Positions 53,640 through 62,611 of a stretch of 64,000 nt of DNA are shown here, piece by piece. Location of the stretch: assembly GCF_009857445.1 (NCBI RefSeq), contig NZ_WWCN01000002.1:1-64000 (forward strand), given 5' to 3'. This stretch comes from Duganella flavida. GTDB taxonomy: Bacteria; Pseudomonadota; Gammaproteobacteria; Burkholderiales; Burkholderiaceae_D. Numbering within the stretch: the stretch's first letter is position 1; each line of letters starts with the position of its first letter. The translations under genes were made by a program, and so were the position numbers. Under the pieces are notes generated by a model that was given only the letters and a program-made list of their open reading frames with translations, did no database searches and had not been told where the DNA came from.

Positions 53640-54755
53640 ATGCGCATACACGAGAGACGTTCGCTGTGGCGTCGCATGCGACCCTACTTCACCGTGTTCG
53701 ACGGCCCGCTGACCATCATCATCATCATGCTGCTGATGGTCAGCCTGGTCACGCTGTACTCGGCCAGTATCGGCATTCCTGGCAAGATGGAAGACCAGGT
53801 ACGTAACATCTTCCTGTGCTTCTTCGTCATGTGGCTGGTGGCGAATATCTCGCCGCAGATGATGATGCGGATCGCCGTGCCGGCTTACGCCTTCGGCGTG
53901 TTCCTGCTGGTGTGCGTGGCGCTATTTGGCACCATCAAGCTGGGGGCACGGCGCTGGCTGCACATCGGCGTGGCCGACATCCAGCCGTCTGAATTCATGA
54001 AGATCGTCACACCGCTGATGCTGGCGTGGTTCTTCCAGAGCCGCGCCGGCCACCTGACGTGGCATTCTTACGCGATTGCGGCGGTGCTGCTGGTGGTGCC
54101 TGTGGGCCTGATCGTGCGCCAGCCGGACCTTGGCACTGCCTTGCTGGTGGTTGCTGCCGGTTTCTGTGTGATCTTCCTCGCTGGCCTGTCCTGGAAGGCG
54201 CTGGTTGGCTTGTTTGCCGCCGGCGCTGCAGCGCTGCCGGTAGTGTGGTCGGTGCTGCACGACTACCAGCGCGAACGCGTGATGACGCTGATCGACCCGA
54301 CCACCGACCCGCTGGGCAAAGGCTTCCACATCATCCAGTCCACCATCGCGGTGGGTTCGGGCGGCGTGACCGGCAAGGGCTGGACCCACGGCACGCAGGC
54401 CCACCTGGAATTCATCCCCGAGCGCACCACCGACTTTATCTTTGCCGTGTACTCGGAGGAGTTTGGCCTGATCGGCAATCTGATTTTGATGGTGCTATAC
54501 CTGATGCTGATCGGCCGCGGCCTGTTCATCGCCGGGAATGCGCCCAACTTCTTTACGCGCCTGCTGGCTGGCGCTGTCACCATGATTTACTTCACCTACG
54601 CCTTCGTCAACATGGGCATGGTGAGCGGCATCTTGCCGGTGGTGGGCGTGCCGCTGCCGTTCATGAGCTACGGCGGCACCGCGTTGCTGACGCTGGGCCT
54701 GGGCGCCGGCATTTTGATGAGCATTCAGCGCCACCGCAAGCTGGTGCAGACCTGA
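53640..54755 (+). CDS. rodA: Rod-shape glycosyltransferase RodA, first copy
   Basis: 371 residues, ten membrane segments, SEDS family. Key parts are visible: RRWLHIGVADIQPSEFMKI, RQPDLGTALLV, GSGGVTGKGWTHGT, WTHGTQAHLEFIPERTTDF, and VGVPLPFMSYGGTALLTLG near the end. RodA polymerises glycan strands with PBP2. It directly follows mrdA as expected for the true rodA. Its stop (TGA) overlaps by one base the start codon of a second rodA-like gene, so the two are produced together. Confidence 0.95.
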   Translation: MRIHERRSLWRRMRPYFTVFDGPLTIIIIMLLMVSLVTLYSASIGIPGKMEDQVRNIFLCFFVMWLVANISPQMMMRIAVPAYAFGVFLLVCVALFGTIKLGARRWLHIGVADIQPSEFMKIVTPLMLAWFFQSRAGHLTWHSYAIAAVLLVVPVGLIVRQPDLGTALLVVAAGFCVIFLAGLSWKALVGLFAAGAAALPVVWSVLHDYQRERVMTLIDPTTDPLGKGFHIIQSTIAVGSGGVTGKGWTHGTQAHLEFIPERTTDFIFAVYSEEFGLIGNLILMVLYLMLIGRGLFIAGNAPNFFTRLLAGAVTMIYFTYAFVNMGMVSGILPVVGVPLPFMSYGGTALLTLGLGAGILMSIQRHRKLVQT

Positions 54756-55852
54756 TGCACATCGCCGACGGCCGCTCGCTGTGGCAGCGCGTGCGTCCGT
54801 ACGTGCTGGTGTTCGACCTGCCGCTGGCATTGATTATCGGCGCACTGCTGTCAGTCGGCTTGATTACGCTGTACTCGGCTGGCATCGCCATTCCCGGCAA
54901 GGTGTGGGACCAACTGCGCAATATTGCGGCGGCGGTAATGGTGATGTGGTTCGTGGCGAACATTCCACCGCAGACCATGATGCGGTTGGCGGTGCCGGCG
55001 TATGCGCTGGGCGTGGCCTTGCTGGTGGCGGTGGCGCTGTTTGGCGTGATCAAAGGCGGCTCGCGCCGCTGGCTGTATATCGGCACGCAAATCCAGCCTT
55101 CCGAATTAATGAAGATCGCCATGCCGCTGATGCTGGCGTGGTTCTTTCAACGCGAGCAAGGACACGTGCGCTGGCAGACCTACGCGATGGCGGCGCTGCT
55201 GCTGGCGATACCGGCCGGCTTGATCGCGCGTCAGCCGGACCTTGGCACCGCGCTACTGGTGACGGCGGCCGGCGCGTATGTGATTTTCCTCGGCGGTCTA
55301 TCATGGCGCGCGTTGGCCGTGCTGGCCGGTTTGGCGGCAGCGGCCTTGCCTGCGTTGTGGGCCGTCATGCACGACTACCAGCGCGATCGCGTGCTGACGT
55401 TGATCGACCCGTATCACGATCCTTTGGGTAAAGGCTTCCACATTATCCAGTCGATGATCGCCATCGGCTCCGGCGGCGTGACCGGCAAGGGCTGGACCCA
55501 CGGCACGCAAGCCCACCTTGAATTCATCCCCGAACGCACCACCGACTTTATCTTTGCCGTGTTCTCCGAGGAGTTTGGCTTGCTCGGGAACCTGGTGCTG
55601 ATGGTGCTGTACCTGCTGCTGATTGCTCGCGGCATGGCGATTGCGATGAATGCACCGACGCTGTTCACACGCTTGCTGGCCGGCTCCGTGACGATGATTT
55701 ACTTCACCTACGCCTTCGTCAACATGGGCATGGTGAGCGGGATTGTTCCGGTGGTGGGCGTGCCGCTGCCGTTCATGAGCTATGGCGGCACGGCGCTGAT
55801 GACCCTCGGTCTGGGTGGCGGTATCTTGATGAGTGTTCAGCGTCATCGGTGA
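54755..55852 (+). CDS. Second RodA-type SEDS glycosyltransferase (tandem paralogue)
   Basis: 365 residues, highly similar over its whole length to the gene just before it. Both begin R-S-L-W-x-R-x-RPY, and a tract of some 30 residues around WTHGTQAHLEFIPERTTDF is identical. All SEDS motifs are kept (SRRWLYIGTQIQPSELMKI, RQPDLGTALLV, PLPFMSYGGTALMTLG). ATG 54755 overlaps the first copy's stop; the much longer frame starting at 54026 is a wrong-frame extension. The copy appears functional; a specialised or dosage role is possible. Confidence 0.92.
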   Translation: MHIADGRSLWQRVRPYVLVFDLPLALIIGALLSVGLITLYSAGIAIPGKVWDQLRNIAAAVMVMWFVANIPPQTMMRLAVPAYALGVALLVAVALFGVIKGGSRRWLYIGTQIQPSELMKIAMPLMLAWFFQREQGHVRWQTYAMAALLLAIPAGLIARQPDLGTALLVTAAGAYVIFLGGLSWRALAVLAGLAAAALPALWAVMHDYQRDRVLTLIDPYHDPLGKGFHIIQSMIAIGSGGVTGKGWTHGTQAHLEFIPERTTDFIFAVFSEEFGLLGNLVLMVLYLLLIARGMAIAMNAPTLFTRLLAGSVTMIYFTYAFVNMGMVSGIVPVVGVPLPFMSYGGTALMTLGLGGGILMSVQRHR

Positions 55853-55866
55853 TACTATCTCGCCTT

Positions 55867-56943
55867 ATGCGCTTTCAACGTCATCCTCTTCTTAATTTTT
55901 CCGCAATGGCTGCGGCGCTGGCCTTGGTCGGCTGCGGCAGTGCGCCAGTGGCGACTGACCGTACGCCTCGTCCCGTGCAGCCTTCCGGACCGGTGATCAA
56001 GTCGCCGTCCACCGGCAAGCCTGATCCATCGCTGCCGGTGCTGCCGCCTGCGAATTCAGGGCGCGGCGGCTACTATCAGGACGACGGTCCGGGCGATTCA
56101 CCGCCGCCGAATTTGGCCGAAACGCCGGATGCGGAAGTGCGCAACGATCCGCTGCTCCCGCGCTCCAACCGTCCTTACGTCGTCTTCGGCAAAACCTACA
56201 CGCCGCTTACCGACGACAAGCCGTACACGCAGATTGGTGTCGGCAGCTGGTACGGTAAAAAATTCCATGGCCAGCGCACTTCGTCCGGTGAACTGTACGA
56301 CATGTACAAGATGACGGCGGCGCATCCCATCCTGCCGATTCCATCTTACGCGCGCTTGACCAATATGCTCAGTGGCGCGGTAGTGGTGGTGCGAATTAAC
56401 GACCGTGGCCCGTTCCACTCCAACCGCGCCATCGACGTGTCCTATACTGCGGCGCTGAAACTGGGTTTGCTCGGCAAGGGTAGCCATGAACTGAAAATTG
56501 AACGCATCCTGCCGGAAGAAATCGACCGCATGCTGGCCTCGCGCGATGGCGTATCGGGCAGCAGCAAGGCGCGCATTACGCCTGCGCCGAAAGACCGTTT
56601 GACGCAGGACCAGCCGCTGGTACTACGTCCTGCTGCACCCGACGGTCCGCCGCAGGATATCGAAACGCTGATGCTGGCCGACCGCGCGCCAGCCGGTTAT
56701 GCGGCGCCGACGTCCGGTGCGCCCGGCGGTTTCTATCTGCAACTGGGCGCTTACTCGCGCGCAGACAATGCGGAGTCGGTGCGTACCAAGCTGTCGAGCA
56801 AATTGAATGGATTGGAAGTGGTGCAGGGCGGTTCGGTGTTCCGCCTGTTCAGCGGTCCGTTCACCTCGCGCCAGGAAGCGCAGCAGGCGGCGCAAGGCTT
56901 GCCGTCGTCGCTTGGCCTCAAGCCGATTGTGGTTCAGCGCTGA
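55867..56943 (+). CDS. rlpA: RlpA family septal-ring lytic transglycosylase (lipoprotein)
   Basis: 358 residues: lipoprotein signal peptide with lipobox LVGC (SAMAAALALVGCGS), a Pro-rich spacer, the double-psi beta-barrel domain (IGVGSWYGKKFHGQRTSSGELYDMYKMTAAHPILPIPSYARLTN, VVVRINDRGPFHSNRAIDVSYTAALKLGL) and a C-terminal SPOR domain (FYLQLGAYSRADNAESVRTKL). RlpA cuts peptide-free glycans at the septum. Start taken at ATG 55867; a GTG at 55849 overlapping the rodA stop is possible. Last gene of the rod cluster. Confidence 0.92.
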   Translation: MRFQRHPLLNFSAMAAALALVGCGSAPVATDRTPRPVQPSGPVIKSPSTGKPDPSLPVLPPANSGRGGYYQDDGPGDSPPPNLAETPDAEVRNDPLLPRSNRPYVVFGKTYTPLTDDKPYTQIGVGSWYGKKFHGQRTSSGELYDMYKMTAAHPILPIPSYARLTNMLSGAVVVVRINDRGPFHSNRAIDVSYTAALKLGLLGKGSHELKIERILPEEIDRMLASRDGVSGSSKARITPAPKDRLTQDQPLVLRPAAPDGPPQDIETLMLADRAPAGYAAPTSGAPGGFYLQLGAYSRADNAESVRTKLSSKLNGLEVVQGGSVFRLFSGPFTSRQEAQQAAQGLPSSLGLKPIVVQR

Positions 56944-56945
56944 TC

Positions 56946-57509
56946 ATGAACCGGCCGGCATCACCTTCCAACCTGAATCTGTACATGGTCCTTGGCACGA
57001 TAGTCCTGCATGGGCTGATGATGGTCGCCAATGAAGTGTTCTTTCGACGTGCTGAATTCTTGCAAGGCATCGGCTGGATATACCTTCCAGCTGGCACGCG
57101 CCTTTTGTGTACCTTGATGTTCGGACGTGCAGGCGCGATTGGACTGCTGATATCCGGCTGGTTTGCCTGCTACTGGTATTACTTCCCAGGCGATGCCTTG
57201 CGTGCCACCACCGGCACGATCGCTGGTGCGATAGGTCCTTATCTGGTTTATCTGGCGGCGCAATCACGCTACGGCTTGCAGGCATCGTTGACGAATCTGA
57301 CGCCGCAGCGCTTGCTGCTTTGTGCCCTGGGCTGTTCAATCGCCAGCCCGCTCCTGCATCATCTATGGTTCTCGTTACATGGCGATAGCGCCTTGTTACC
57401 GGGTCTTTTGGTAATGATGACAGGCGACTTGCTGGGCACCCTGATTGTTCTGTACACAGCCAAATGGCTGCTGTCCCTGCTGCCCATGCCGCAGCGGCGG
57501 CCAGGTTAG
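56946..57509 (+). CDS. Integral membrane protein of unknown function (MASE1-like)
   Basis: 187 residues with about five hydrophobic helices (YMVLGTIVLHGLMMVANEVFF, LLCTLMFGRAGAIGLLISGWFACYWYYFPG, TGTIAGAIGPYLVYLAAQ, LLVMMTGDLLGTLIVLYTAKWLLSLL). The pattern of a Gly/Asp-rich last helix recalls the MASE1 sensory membrane domain without any output domain attached. It begins 2 bp after the rlpA stop and may be read from the rod operon. No function can be given. Confidence 0.65.
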   Translation: MNRPASPSNLNLYMVLGTIVLHGLMMVANEVFFRRAEFLQGIGWIYLPAGTRLLCTLMFGRAGAIGLLISGWFACYWYYFPGDALRATTGTIAGAIGPYLVYLAAQSRYGLQASLTNLTPQRLLLCALGCSIASPLLHHLWFSLHGDSALLPGLLVMMTGDLLGTLIVLYTAKWLLSLLPMPQRRPG

Positions 57510-57551
57510 ATGCTGTGCTAAAATTTGTAGCAATCCAAGCGCTGAACGAAT

Positions 57552-57908
57552 ATGACATCTCCTAAAAGACCTGCTGACATTTACATGCGTTTCTTGCAGT
57601 TGGCTGACGCCTTGCGTGGCCTGCCATCGCTGGAAGCGCTTGACCCGCTGGAAGAACGAATTCTTGGTATTGTGGCTCTCGCTGGTCAGCAGGATGAACG
57701 GCTGTCGGTTCGAGACATGATGGGAAAAAAAGAACTGGGTGCACCAGCCACGGTTCACAGCCGCCTGACTTCTATGCGAGAAAAAGGCTGGCTAACGCTG
57801 ACCGACACAGAAGATACGCGACGCAAACAGGTCGAACTGACGCAAGAAGCCCTCAAGTATTTCGACAAGCTGTCGAAGTGCATGGTTAAAGCCACGACTA
57901 CAAGTTGA
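57552..57908 (+). CDS. Winged-helix (MarR-like) regulator
   Basis: 118 residues. Layout: helix (ADIYMRFLQLADALRGL), helix-turn-helix region (LDPLEERILGIVALAGQQDERLSVRDMMGKKELGAPATVHSRLTSMREKGWLTL) and wing (TDTEDTRRKQVELTQEALKYFDKL), as in MarR proteins. It lies 42 bp after the membrane-protein gene, so the two may form a sensor/regulator-like unit. Target and ligand unknown. Confidence 0.72.
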   Translation: MTSPKRPADIYMRFLQLADALRGLPSLEALDPLEERILGIVALAGQQDERLSVRDMMGKKELGAPATVHSRLTSMREKGWLTLTDTEDTRRKQVELTQEALKYFDKLSKCMVKATTTS

Positions 57909-57977
57909 TTTTTCATTTGCAATTTTTCGTCGGCTTGTCTAAACTGTTCTAAAAATTAGATCGTTTGCGAGGGCGGT

Positions 57978-58160
57978 ATGGACGAAAAGCAGAAATTTGC
58001 ATCGACGGAAAAGTCTATTGCGCAAGCATACGCCGCATACATCGTGGCTTTGGCGACTCGCAAACACGGACCAGACAAGCCTGAAATCTCCGACACCAAG
58101 CTGCAAGGAACTTGGCAGGCGAACGCGATTGAACAGAAAAGGCTGAACAAACCAGGCTAG
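57978..58160 (+). CDS. Small protein of unknown function
   Basis: A 60-residue, charged, helix-prone protein (DEKQKFASTEKSIAQAYAAYIVALATRKHGP...). A good purine-rich ribosome site (GAGGG) lies just upstream. No membrane segment, signal or known domain is seen. The coding bias is plausible, but the shortness leaves doubt. Confidence 0.45.
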   Translation: MDEKQKFASTEKSIAQAYAAYIVALATRKHGPDKPEISDTKLQGTWQANAIEQKRLNKPG

Positions 58161-58193
58161 CCGCGTCGTGCTGAAGTTGGGAATGGATGCTGA

Positions 58194-58874
58194 TTATTTG
58201 CAGCTGTGGGTTTCGGTGTTCGGGAAGCCGGCGCGGATTTTTTCCAGTTTGATTTTGAGGTCGGCATCGACGTCGCGGAACTGGTAGGCCAGCAGTTTGC
58301 TGCCGCTCATGCGCGGCGCCACGCGTGCGGTGCGCACGCCTTGTTTCATCAGCGCGGCCAGCTGGTTCTGCGCCGCGCCTTCGGTCTTGAATACACCCAG
58401 CGAAATGCCCCAGCGTAGCGGCGAATTGTCGGACATGATGAAGTAGTTGGTCACCCCCAGCGCGCGCAGTTCGCCCGCTTTTTTGTCCGCGCCTTCCTTG
58501 CTGCCTTGCGGCGGAATATAAACGATATAGCTCGATACTTCGCTGCCCGGCAGGTTGTGGCGCGACTGGCGGTCGCCGAGTTTCAGCGGTTCCAGTTGGC
58601 TTTCGAAATGGCGCGCATCGGCCAGCACGAAGCTGGCGATTTCAAGACACGCCTCCGGTTTCACATCTGGCGCTGCCGATGCAGGTGCGACAGCGGTCAC
58701 GCTGGTGGCGTTGGCTTTGTCGGCCGAGATGATGGCCAGTTTGTCGGCGTTCAGTTGATTGAGCAGCCGCTCCGGTTCGTGCTCGTTGCCGCTGAAGTGG
58801 CCAAGATAGCCGCGTCCATACGCGAACAGCGCAGCGTTCACGGCGAGCAGGGACCAGAAAATAAACTTCAGCAC
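58194..58874 (-). CDS. SPOR-domain membrane protein
   Basis: 226 residues with one N-terminal membrane helix (KFIFWSLLAVNAALFAYGRGYL). A linker follows, then a C-terminal SPOR-like region (YIVYIPPQGSKEGADKKAGELRALGVTNYFIM...ISLGVFKTEGAAQNQLAALMKQGVRTARV). SPOR domains bind denuded septal peptidoglycan. Last gene of the minus-strand set, 12 bp after coaX. It has no FtsN-specific motif. Confidence 0.8.
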   Translation of the reverse strand: MLKFIFWSLLAVNAALFAYGRGYLGHFSGNEHEPERLLNQLNADKLAIISADKANATSVTAVAPASAAPDVKPEACLEIASFVLADARHFESQLEPLKLGDRQSRHNLPGSEVSSYIVYIPPQGSKEGADKKAGELRALGVTNYFIMSDNSPLRWGISLGVFKTEGAAQNQLAALMKQGVRTARVAPRMSGSKLLAYQFRDVDADLKIKLEKIRAGFPNTETHSCK

Positions 58875-58886
58875 AGGGTTATCCTC

Positions 58887-59639
58887 TTATTCGGCGCTGC
58901 GCACGGCAGCATGTAATCCGATCAGCACAATATTCTCGACGATACGGTACGGTACTTTCAGCATCGGCGCAATGTAGGGAGCAGCGCCGCCGGAGATGAT
59001 GCATTCGGCGGCTTGATGCTGGACGCAGGCGTGTTCAATGGCGCCGCTCTGCGCGGCCAGGATGCCGCTCAGGATGGCGTCGTCGGTGTTGTCCGCAAAT
59101 CCATCCGGCAGCTTACCGTCTTGAGCGATCTGCGGCAACTGCGCGGTGTTGCGCGCCAGTGAGCTGGCCATCAGGCCAAGCCCCGGCAGGATCATCCCGC
59201 CGAGGAACAAGCCGTCCGGCGTGAGGGCGTCGATGGTGGTGGCGGTGCCGCAGTTGACCACAATGGCGCGCACGCCCGGCGCCAGTGCGTGGCCGGCGAC
59301 GGCAGCGGCAAAACGGTCGCAGCCCAGCTGCGATGGATTGCGGTAGCCGTTGGTCACGCCGGCCAGCGCCGGCAACGAGGCAAACCATTCCACCGCGATG
59401 TCGGGCAGGCAGCGCTGCAGCACATACTCCAGCTGCACGCGCAGCGCGTTGCCGGCGACGTTGGCAATCACGATACGCGAGACGCCATGCGTGGCGGCGA
59501 CTTCGCACCAGGCCAGTTCCAGTTGTGGCGTGTCGGCATGGGTGGTGGCGCCGTGTGTGGTCCACTCGCCCAACGGCGTGCCCGGCGCAGCCAGCGCCCA
59601 TTTGACGCGGGTGTTGCCAGCGTCGATCAGTAAAATCAT
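58887..59639 (-). CDS. coaX: Type III pantothenate kinase
   Basis: 250 residues of the ASKHA-fold CoaX: phosphate loop LLIDAGNTRVKWAL, NCGTATTIDAL, GGMILPGLGLMASSL and a C-terminal SGGAAPYI. It phosphorylates pantothenate as the first step to coenzyme A, and, unlike CoaA, is not inhibited by CoA. The 4-bp overlap with birA is the common betaproteobacterial order. Confidence 0.93.
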   Translation of the reverse strand: MILLIDAGNTRVKWALAAPGTPLGEWTTHGATTHADTPQLELAWCEVAATHGVSRIVIANVAGNALRVQLEYVLQRCLPDIAVEWFASLPALAGVTNGYRNPSQLGCDRFAAAVAGHALAPGVRAIVVNCGTATTIDALTPDGLFLGGMILPGLGLMASSLARNTAQLPQIAQDGKLPDGFADNTDDAILSGILAAQSGAIEHACVQHQAAECIISGGAAPYIAPMLKVPYRIVENIVLIGLHAAVRSAE

Positions 59640-60424
59640 GTTGGTGCTCCCGATAAGCGCAGCGAAACGTCGCCTGATAAAACTTCAACGCGGCCTTGGT
59701 CCGTATCCAGCAGCAGGCGGCCGATGGCGTCGACGCCGGCGGCGCGGCCTTGCTGCAATATGGCGCCGTTGTCCAGCAGGACCACGTCCTTGCCCTGCCA
59801 GGCGTGTAGTGCATTCCAGCGTTCAGTGAACGGCGCAAAACCGGTGTCGTCGAATTCTTCCAGTACGGCGGCCGAGCGGCTAAGCAACGCCGCCATCAGC
59901 TGGCTGCGGTCCATTTGTGCCAGCCACGGTGCGCTCGCCACTTCGCGGCCGATGGCTGCTTCCAGTTCGTCCGGCATCAGCAGGTTGATGCCGCAGCCGA
60001 TGACGGCCCAGATGGCGTCGTCGGTCTTCTGCGTTTCAACCAGGATGCCGGCCAGCTTGGCGCCGTCGCGCAGCAAGTCGTTGGGCCATTTGATTTGTAC
60101 CGGCACGCCCAGCGAAGCGATCGTCTCGGCCAGCGCCACGCCCACCGCCATCGGTAAGCCGCTCATTTTGTGCAGCGGGCCTTTGAAGCGCCACGCCAGC
60201 GAAAACATCAGCGCGGCGCCGGGCTTGGACAGCCACGAACGGCCGGCGCGGCCACGGCCTGCGGTTTGATTTTCAGCGATGCGCAGCGTGGGGCCATTCA
60301 GGCTGCCTATGCGCGCCAGCAGGTCTGCGTTGGTGGAGCCGGTTTCGGCGACGACTTCAATCGCCACGTGAGTGGCAGAGGTGGCGCAGTGCGCGTTGAT
60401 GGCGGATGCCGAGAGATTACTCAT
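59636..60424 (-). CDS. birA: Biotin-protein ligase (monofunctional)
   Basis: 262 residues. The catalytic domain is complete: ETGSTNADLL, TAGRGRAGRSW (biotinyl-AMP loop), VQIKWPNDLL and AGILVET. The C-terminal SH3-like part follows (AAGVDAIGRLLLDTDQGRVEVLSGDVSLR). The N-terminal winged helix of E. coli BirA is absent, so it cannot repress the biotin operon. I start at 60424, overlapping the SDR gene by 8 bp; a longer frame upstream is out of the family pattern. Confidence 0.9.
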   Translation of the reverse strand: MSNLSASAINAHCATSATHVAIEVVAETGSTNADLLARIGSLNGPTLRIAENQTAGRGRAGRSWLSKPGAALMFSLAWRFKGPLHKMSGLPMAVGVALAETIASLGVPVQIKWPNDLLRDGAKLAGILVETQKTDDAIWAVIGCGINLLMPDELEAAIGREVASAPWLAQMDRSQLMAALLSRSAAVLEEFDDTGFAPFTERWNALHAWQGKDVVLLDNGAILQQGRAAGVDAIGRLLLDTDQGRVEVLSGDVSLRLSGAPT

Positions 60425-61199
60425 GTGCTGTTTTGCGAGGTTTGTGCGGCGCCTTGCCGAAGGCCCAGTCGTAGACGAAGTTCGGCAGCAAGCGCAGTAC
60501 CTTGGCGACGACGCCCATTTGCCACGGGATGACGGCGTAGCTGCGGCCAGCGGCAATCGCACTCGCTGCGGAAGCGGCGAATTTTTCGGGCGCCATCAGG
60601 AACGGCATCGGGTACGGATTATGTTGCGTCATCGGCGTATCGATGTAGCCGGGGCAGATGGTGACCACGCGGATGCCGTGCGGCTTCATCTCCAGCCGTA
60701 GCGATTCGCAGTAGCTGATGACGGCGGCCTTGGAGGCGCTGTAGGCTTCCGCGCCGGGCAGGCCGCGTATGCCGGCCACGCTGCCGATGCCCACCAATCG
60801 TCCCGGCGTGCGCTGCGTGCGCATGGCGCCGATGAAGGGCGCGAAAGTAGCGGCGGTGGCCACCACATTGGTAGCGATGATGTCGGCGAAAACGGGAAGG
60901 TCTTCCGCATACTCGGTCAGCGTGCCGACCGAGATGCCGGCGTTGGCGATCACCACATCGATGCCGCCCGCATAGGCGAGGAAGGCTTGCGCTGCGTCGT
61001 TGATGGCGGCGTGATCGCGCACATCGACGGCGTAGGCGCGATGCAGCGCTGCGTTGGGGAGTGTGGCGATCAGGGCGGCGAGGCTGTCGCCGCGCCGGGC
61101 CAGCAGACCTAGCGTGGCGCCTTGCGCCGCATACTGGCGAGCCAGCGCGGCGCCGATGCCGCTGGAGGCACCGGTGATGAAGACGCGCAAAGGCGCCAT
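60417..61199 (-). CDS. Short-chain dehydrogenase/reductase
   Basis: 260 residues, classical SDR: nucleotide loop FITGASSGIGAALA (G10-G16), NAGIS, catalytic Ser in GIGSVAG and YSASKAA (Tyr/Lys). A hydrophobic and basic C-terminus (VVAKVLRLLPNFVYDWAFGKAPHKPRK) hints at membrane contact. Substrate unknown. It lies 2 bp after dsbA and overlaps birA. Confidence 0.88.
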   Translation of the reverse strand: MAPLRVFITGASSGIGAALARQYAAQGATLGLLARRGDSLAALIATLPNAALHRAYAVDVRDHAAINDAAQAFLAYAGGIDVVIANAGISVGTLTEYAEDLPVFADIIATNVVATAATFAPFIGAMRTQRTPGRLVGIGSVAGIRGLPGAEAYSASKAAVISYCESLRLEMKPHGIRVVTICPGYIDTPMTQHNPYPMPFLMAPEKFAASAASAIAAGRSYAVIPWQMGVVAKVLRLLPNFVYDWAFGKAPHKPRKTAHE

Positions 61200-61201
61200 G
61201 C

Positions 61202-61876
61202 TTACTTCTTCTCTGCCTTGGCTTTGACGACCAGCGCATCCAGCACTTGCGTCACTTCGCCGTGCAGTTCCGCTTCATTCTTGGCGGCGTTGACGCCTGC
61301 ATCAGCCAGCGTCGGTGAGGTGAGGTATTTGCCGTCCACGGCCAGCAGCGGCCATGAGTCGACGTTGTAGGCGTCCATCATGGAGATCGATTTGCGCACG
61401 CGGCCTGCCACGCCGAAGCCGCGGTAGGTGTCGATGAATTTCTGCTTGTCGATGCCTTGCTTGGCAATGAAATCGAATACCAGCTCGTCGCGGTTCAGGC
61501 GATTGTGGTTGACGTGGATTTCGTTGAAAGCTTTGGTGTGCAGTTCTGGCGTCAGCACGCCCATGGCTTCCAGTGTGAAGTACATTTTCTCTTGCGGCAG
61601 GTCGGTGCCCGGACGCGAGATGTGCATGCGCTTGAAGACGATGTTGTCGCCCTGTTTTTTCACCCACGCGTTGAGCGACTCGTCGAAGGCGGCGCAGTGC
61701 GGGCAGGCGTAGTCGAAGAACTCGATGATCTCGACTTTTTTGCCGGTATCCACAGGCTGCGGCGCGGCCAGCGTTTTGTACTCCACGCCGTTCTTTGGAT
61801 CGGCAGGGGAGGCCACGGCGGTCAGCGCAACTGCGCTTAAGGTCATTGCGGTCAGGGCGAATTTCAGGAAACGCAT
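61202..61876 (-). CDS. dsbA: Thiol:disulfide interchange protein DsbA
   Basis: 224 residues: signal peptide (FLKFALTAMTLSAVALTAVASP) and thioredoxin fold with active site C58-P-H-C61 (FFDYACPHCAAF), helical insertion, and the cis-Pro region near WPLLAVDGKYLTSP. It introduces disulfides into periplasmic proteins. No dsbB gene is close by. 9 bp after the SPOR gene. Confidence 0.92.
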   Translation of the reverse strand: MRFLKFALTAMTLSAVALTAVASPADPKNGVEYKTLAAPQPVDTGKKVEIIEFFDYACPHCAAFDESLNAWVKKQGDNIVFKRMHISRPGTDLPQEKMYFTLEAMGVLTPELHTKAFNEIHVNHNRLNRDELVFDFIAKQGIDKQKFIDTYRGFGVAGRVRKSISMMDAYNVDSWPLLAVDGKYLTSPTLADAGVNAAKNEAELHGEVTQVLDALVVKAKAEKK

Positions 61877-61885
61877 CGTTACTCC

Positions 61886-62590
61886 TTATTTTTGGTTGCG
61901 TATGACGGCAACGTCGATGCCGTTTTCGGACAATTTGGCACGGACCTTGTTCATGGCTTCGACCGAGTTATAAGGGCCGGTACGCACACGATGCAGCACG
62001 CCGGCGTCGGTCGAACGGTCCGAGATATTGGCTTCAAAACCCAGCAAGGCCAGTTTGGCGCGTGCGCTCTCGGCGTCGGCCACTTCGCGGAAGGCGCCGG
62101 CTTGCAGGTAGTAGGTGAATTTGTCATCGCCGGCTGCGGCATCGGCAGCGGCAGCAGCAGCTTTAGCCACTGGTTGCGGCGCGACGTTGGCGGCGTTAGG
62201 CGCGGCGGCCGGTGCTGCCGGTTTGGTCGGCGTCGCCTGGATCTTGTCGACCACCGCTTGCAGCTGATCGGCCGCTGGTTTTACTGGTGCTGCCGGAGCG
62301 GCAGGTGCAGCCGCCGGTGCTGCTGGCGTATCGCGCGAGAAGTCCTTGGCTGCTTCGCGCGCTGCTTCCTTGTTGCCGTACATTGGCTTGTTAGGATCGG
62401 CGATCTGTCCCGCCGTTGGTTCCGCTGCTTTGCTCGGATGGCCTTTGTCCGTGAACGGCGTCGAGCCCTTGGTAATCATCAGCGCCACGACGACAGCGAT
62501 ACTGAGGCCGATAACCAGGCCAATCACGATGCCGATGAAGGTGTTGCCTTGCTGCTGCGAACGAGGTGTAAAGCTGGAGCGGAAATTCAT
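61886..62590 (-). CDS. FtsN-like SPOR-domain protein
   Basis: 234 residues: short cytoplasmic start, one membrane helix (FIGIVIGLVIGLSIAVVVALMI), a long Ala/Pro-rich periplasmic stretch, then a C-terminal SPOR domain (FTYYLQAGAFREVADAESARAKLALLGFEANI...VRTGPYNSVEAMNKVRAKL). Placement directly after argS is the usual place of the ftsN-like gene in proteobacteria. I start at 62590. It probably helps cell division. Confidence 0.85.
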   Translation of the reverse strand: MNFRSSFTPRSQQQGNTFIGIVIGLVIGLSIAVVVALMITKGSTPFTDKGHPSKAAEPTAGQIADPNKPMYGNKEAAREAAKDFSRDTPAAPAAAPAAPAAPVKPAADQLQAVVDKIQATPTKPAAPAAAPNAANVAPQPVAKAAAAAADAAAGDDKFTYYLQAGAFREVADAESARAKLALLGFEANISDRSTDAGVLHRVRTGPYNSVEAMNKVRAKLSENGIDVAVIRNQK

Positions 62591-62611
62591 TGTGCGGGAT
62601 GTCCTTCGCAA

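Noticed and set aside
51570..53651. Open frame of 693 codons opposite mrdA
   Set aside because: Antisense shadow of PBP2, which has all its catalytic motifs on the plus strand.
54026..54754. 243-codon upstream extension of the second rodA
   Set aside because: It lies in the wrong frame within the first rodA and does not look like a SEDS protein. The real start overlaps the first copy's stop.
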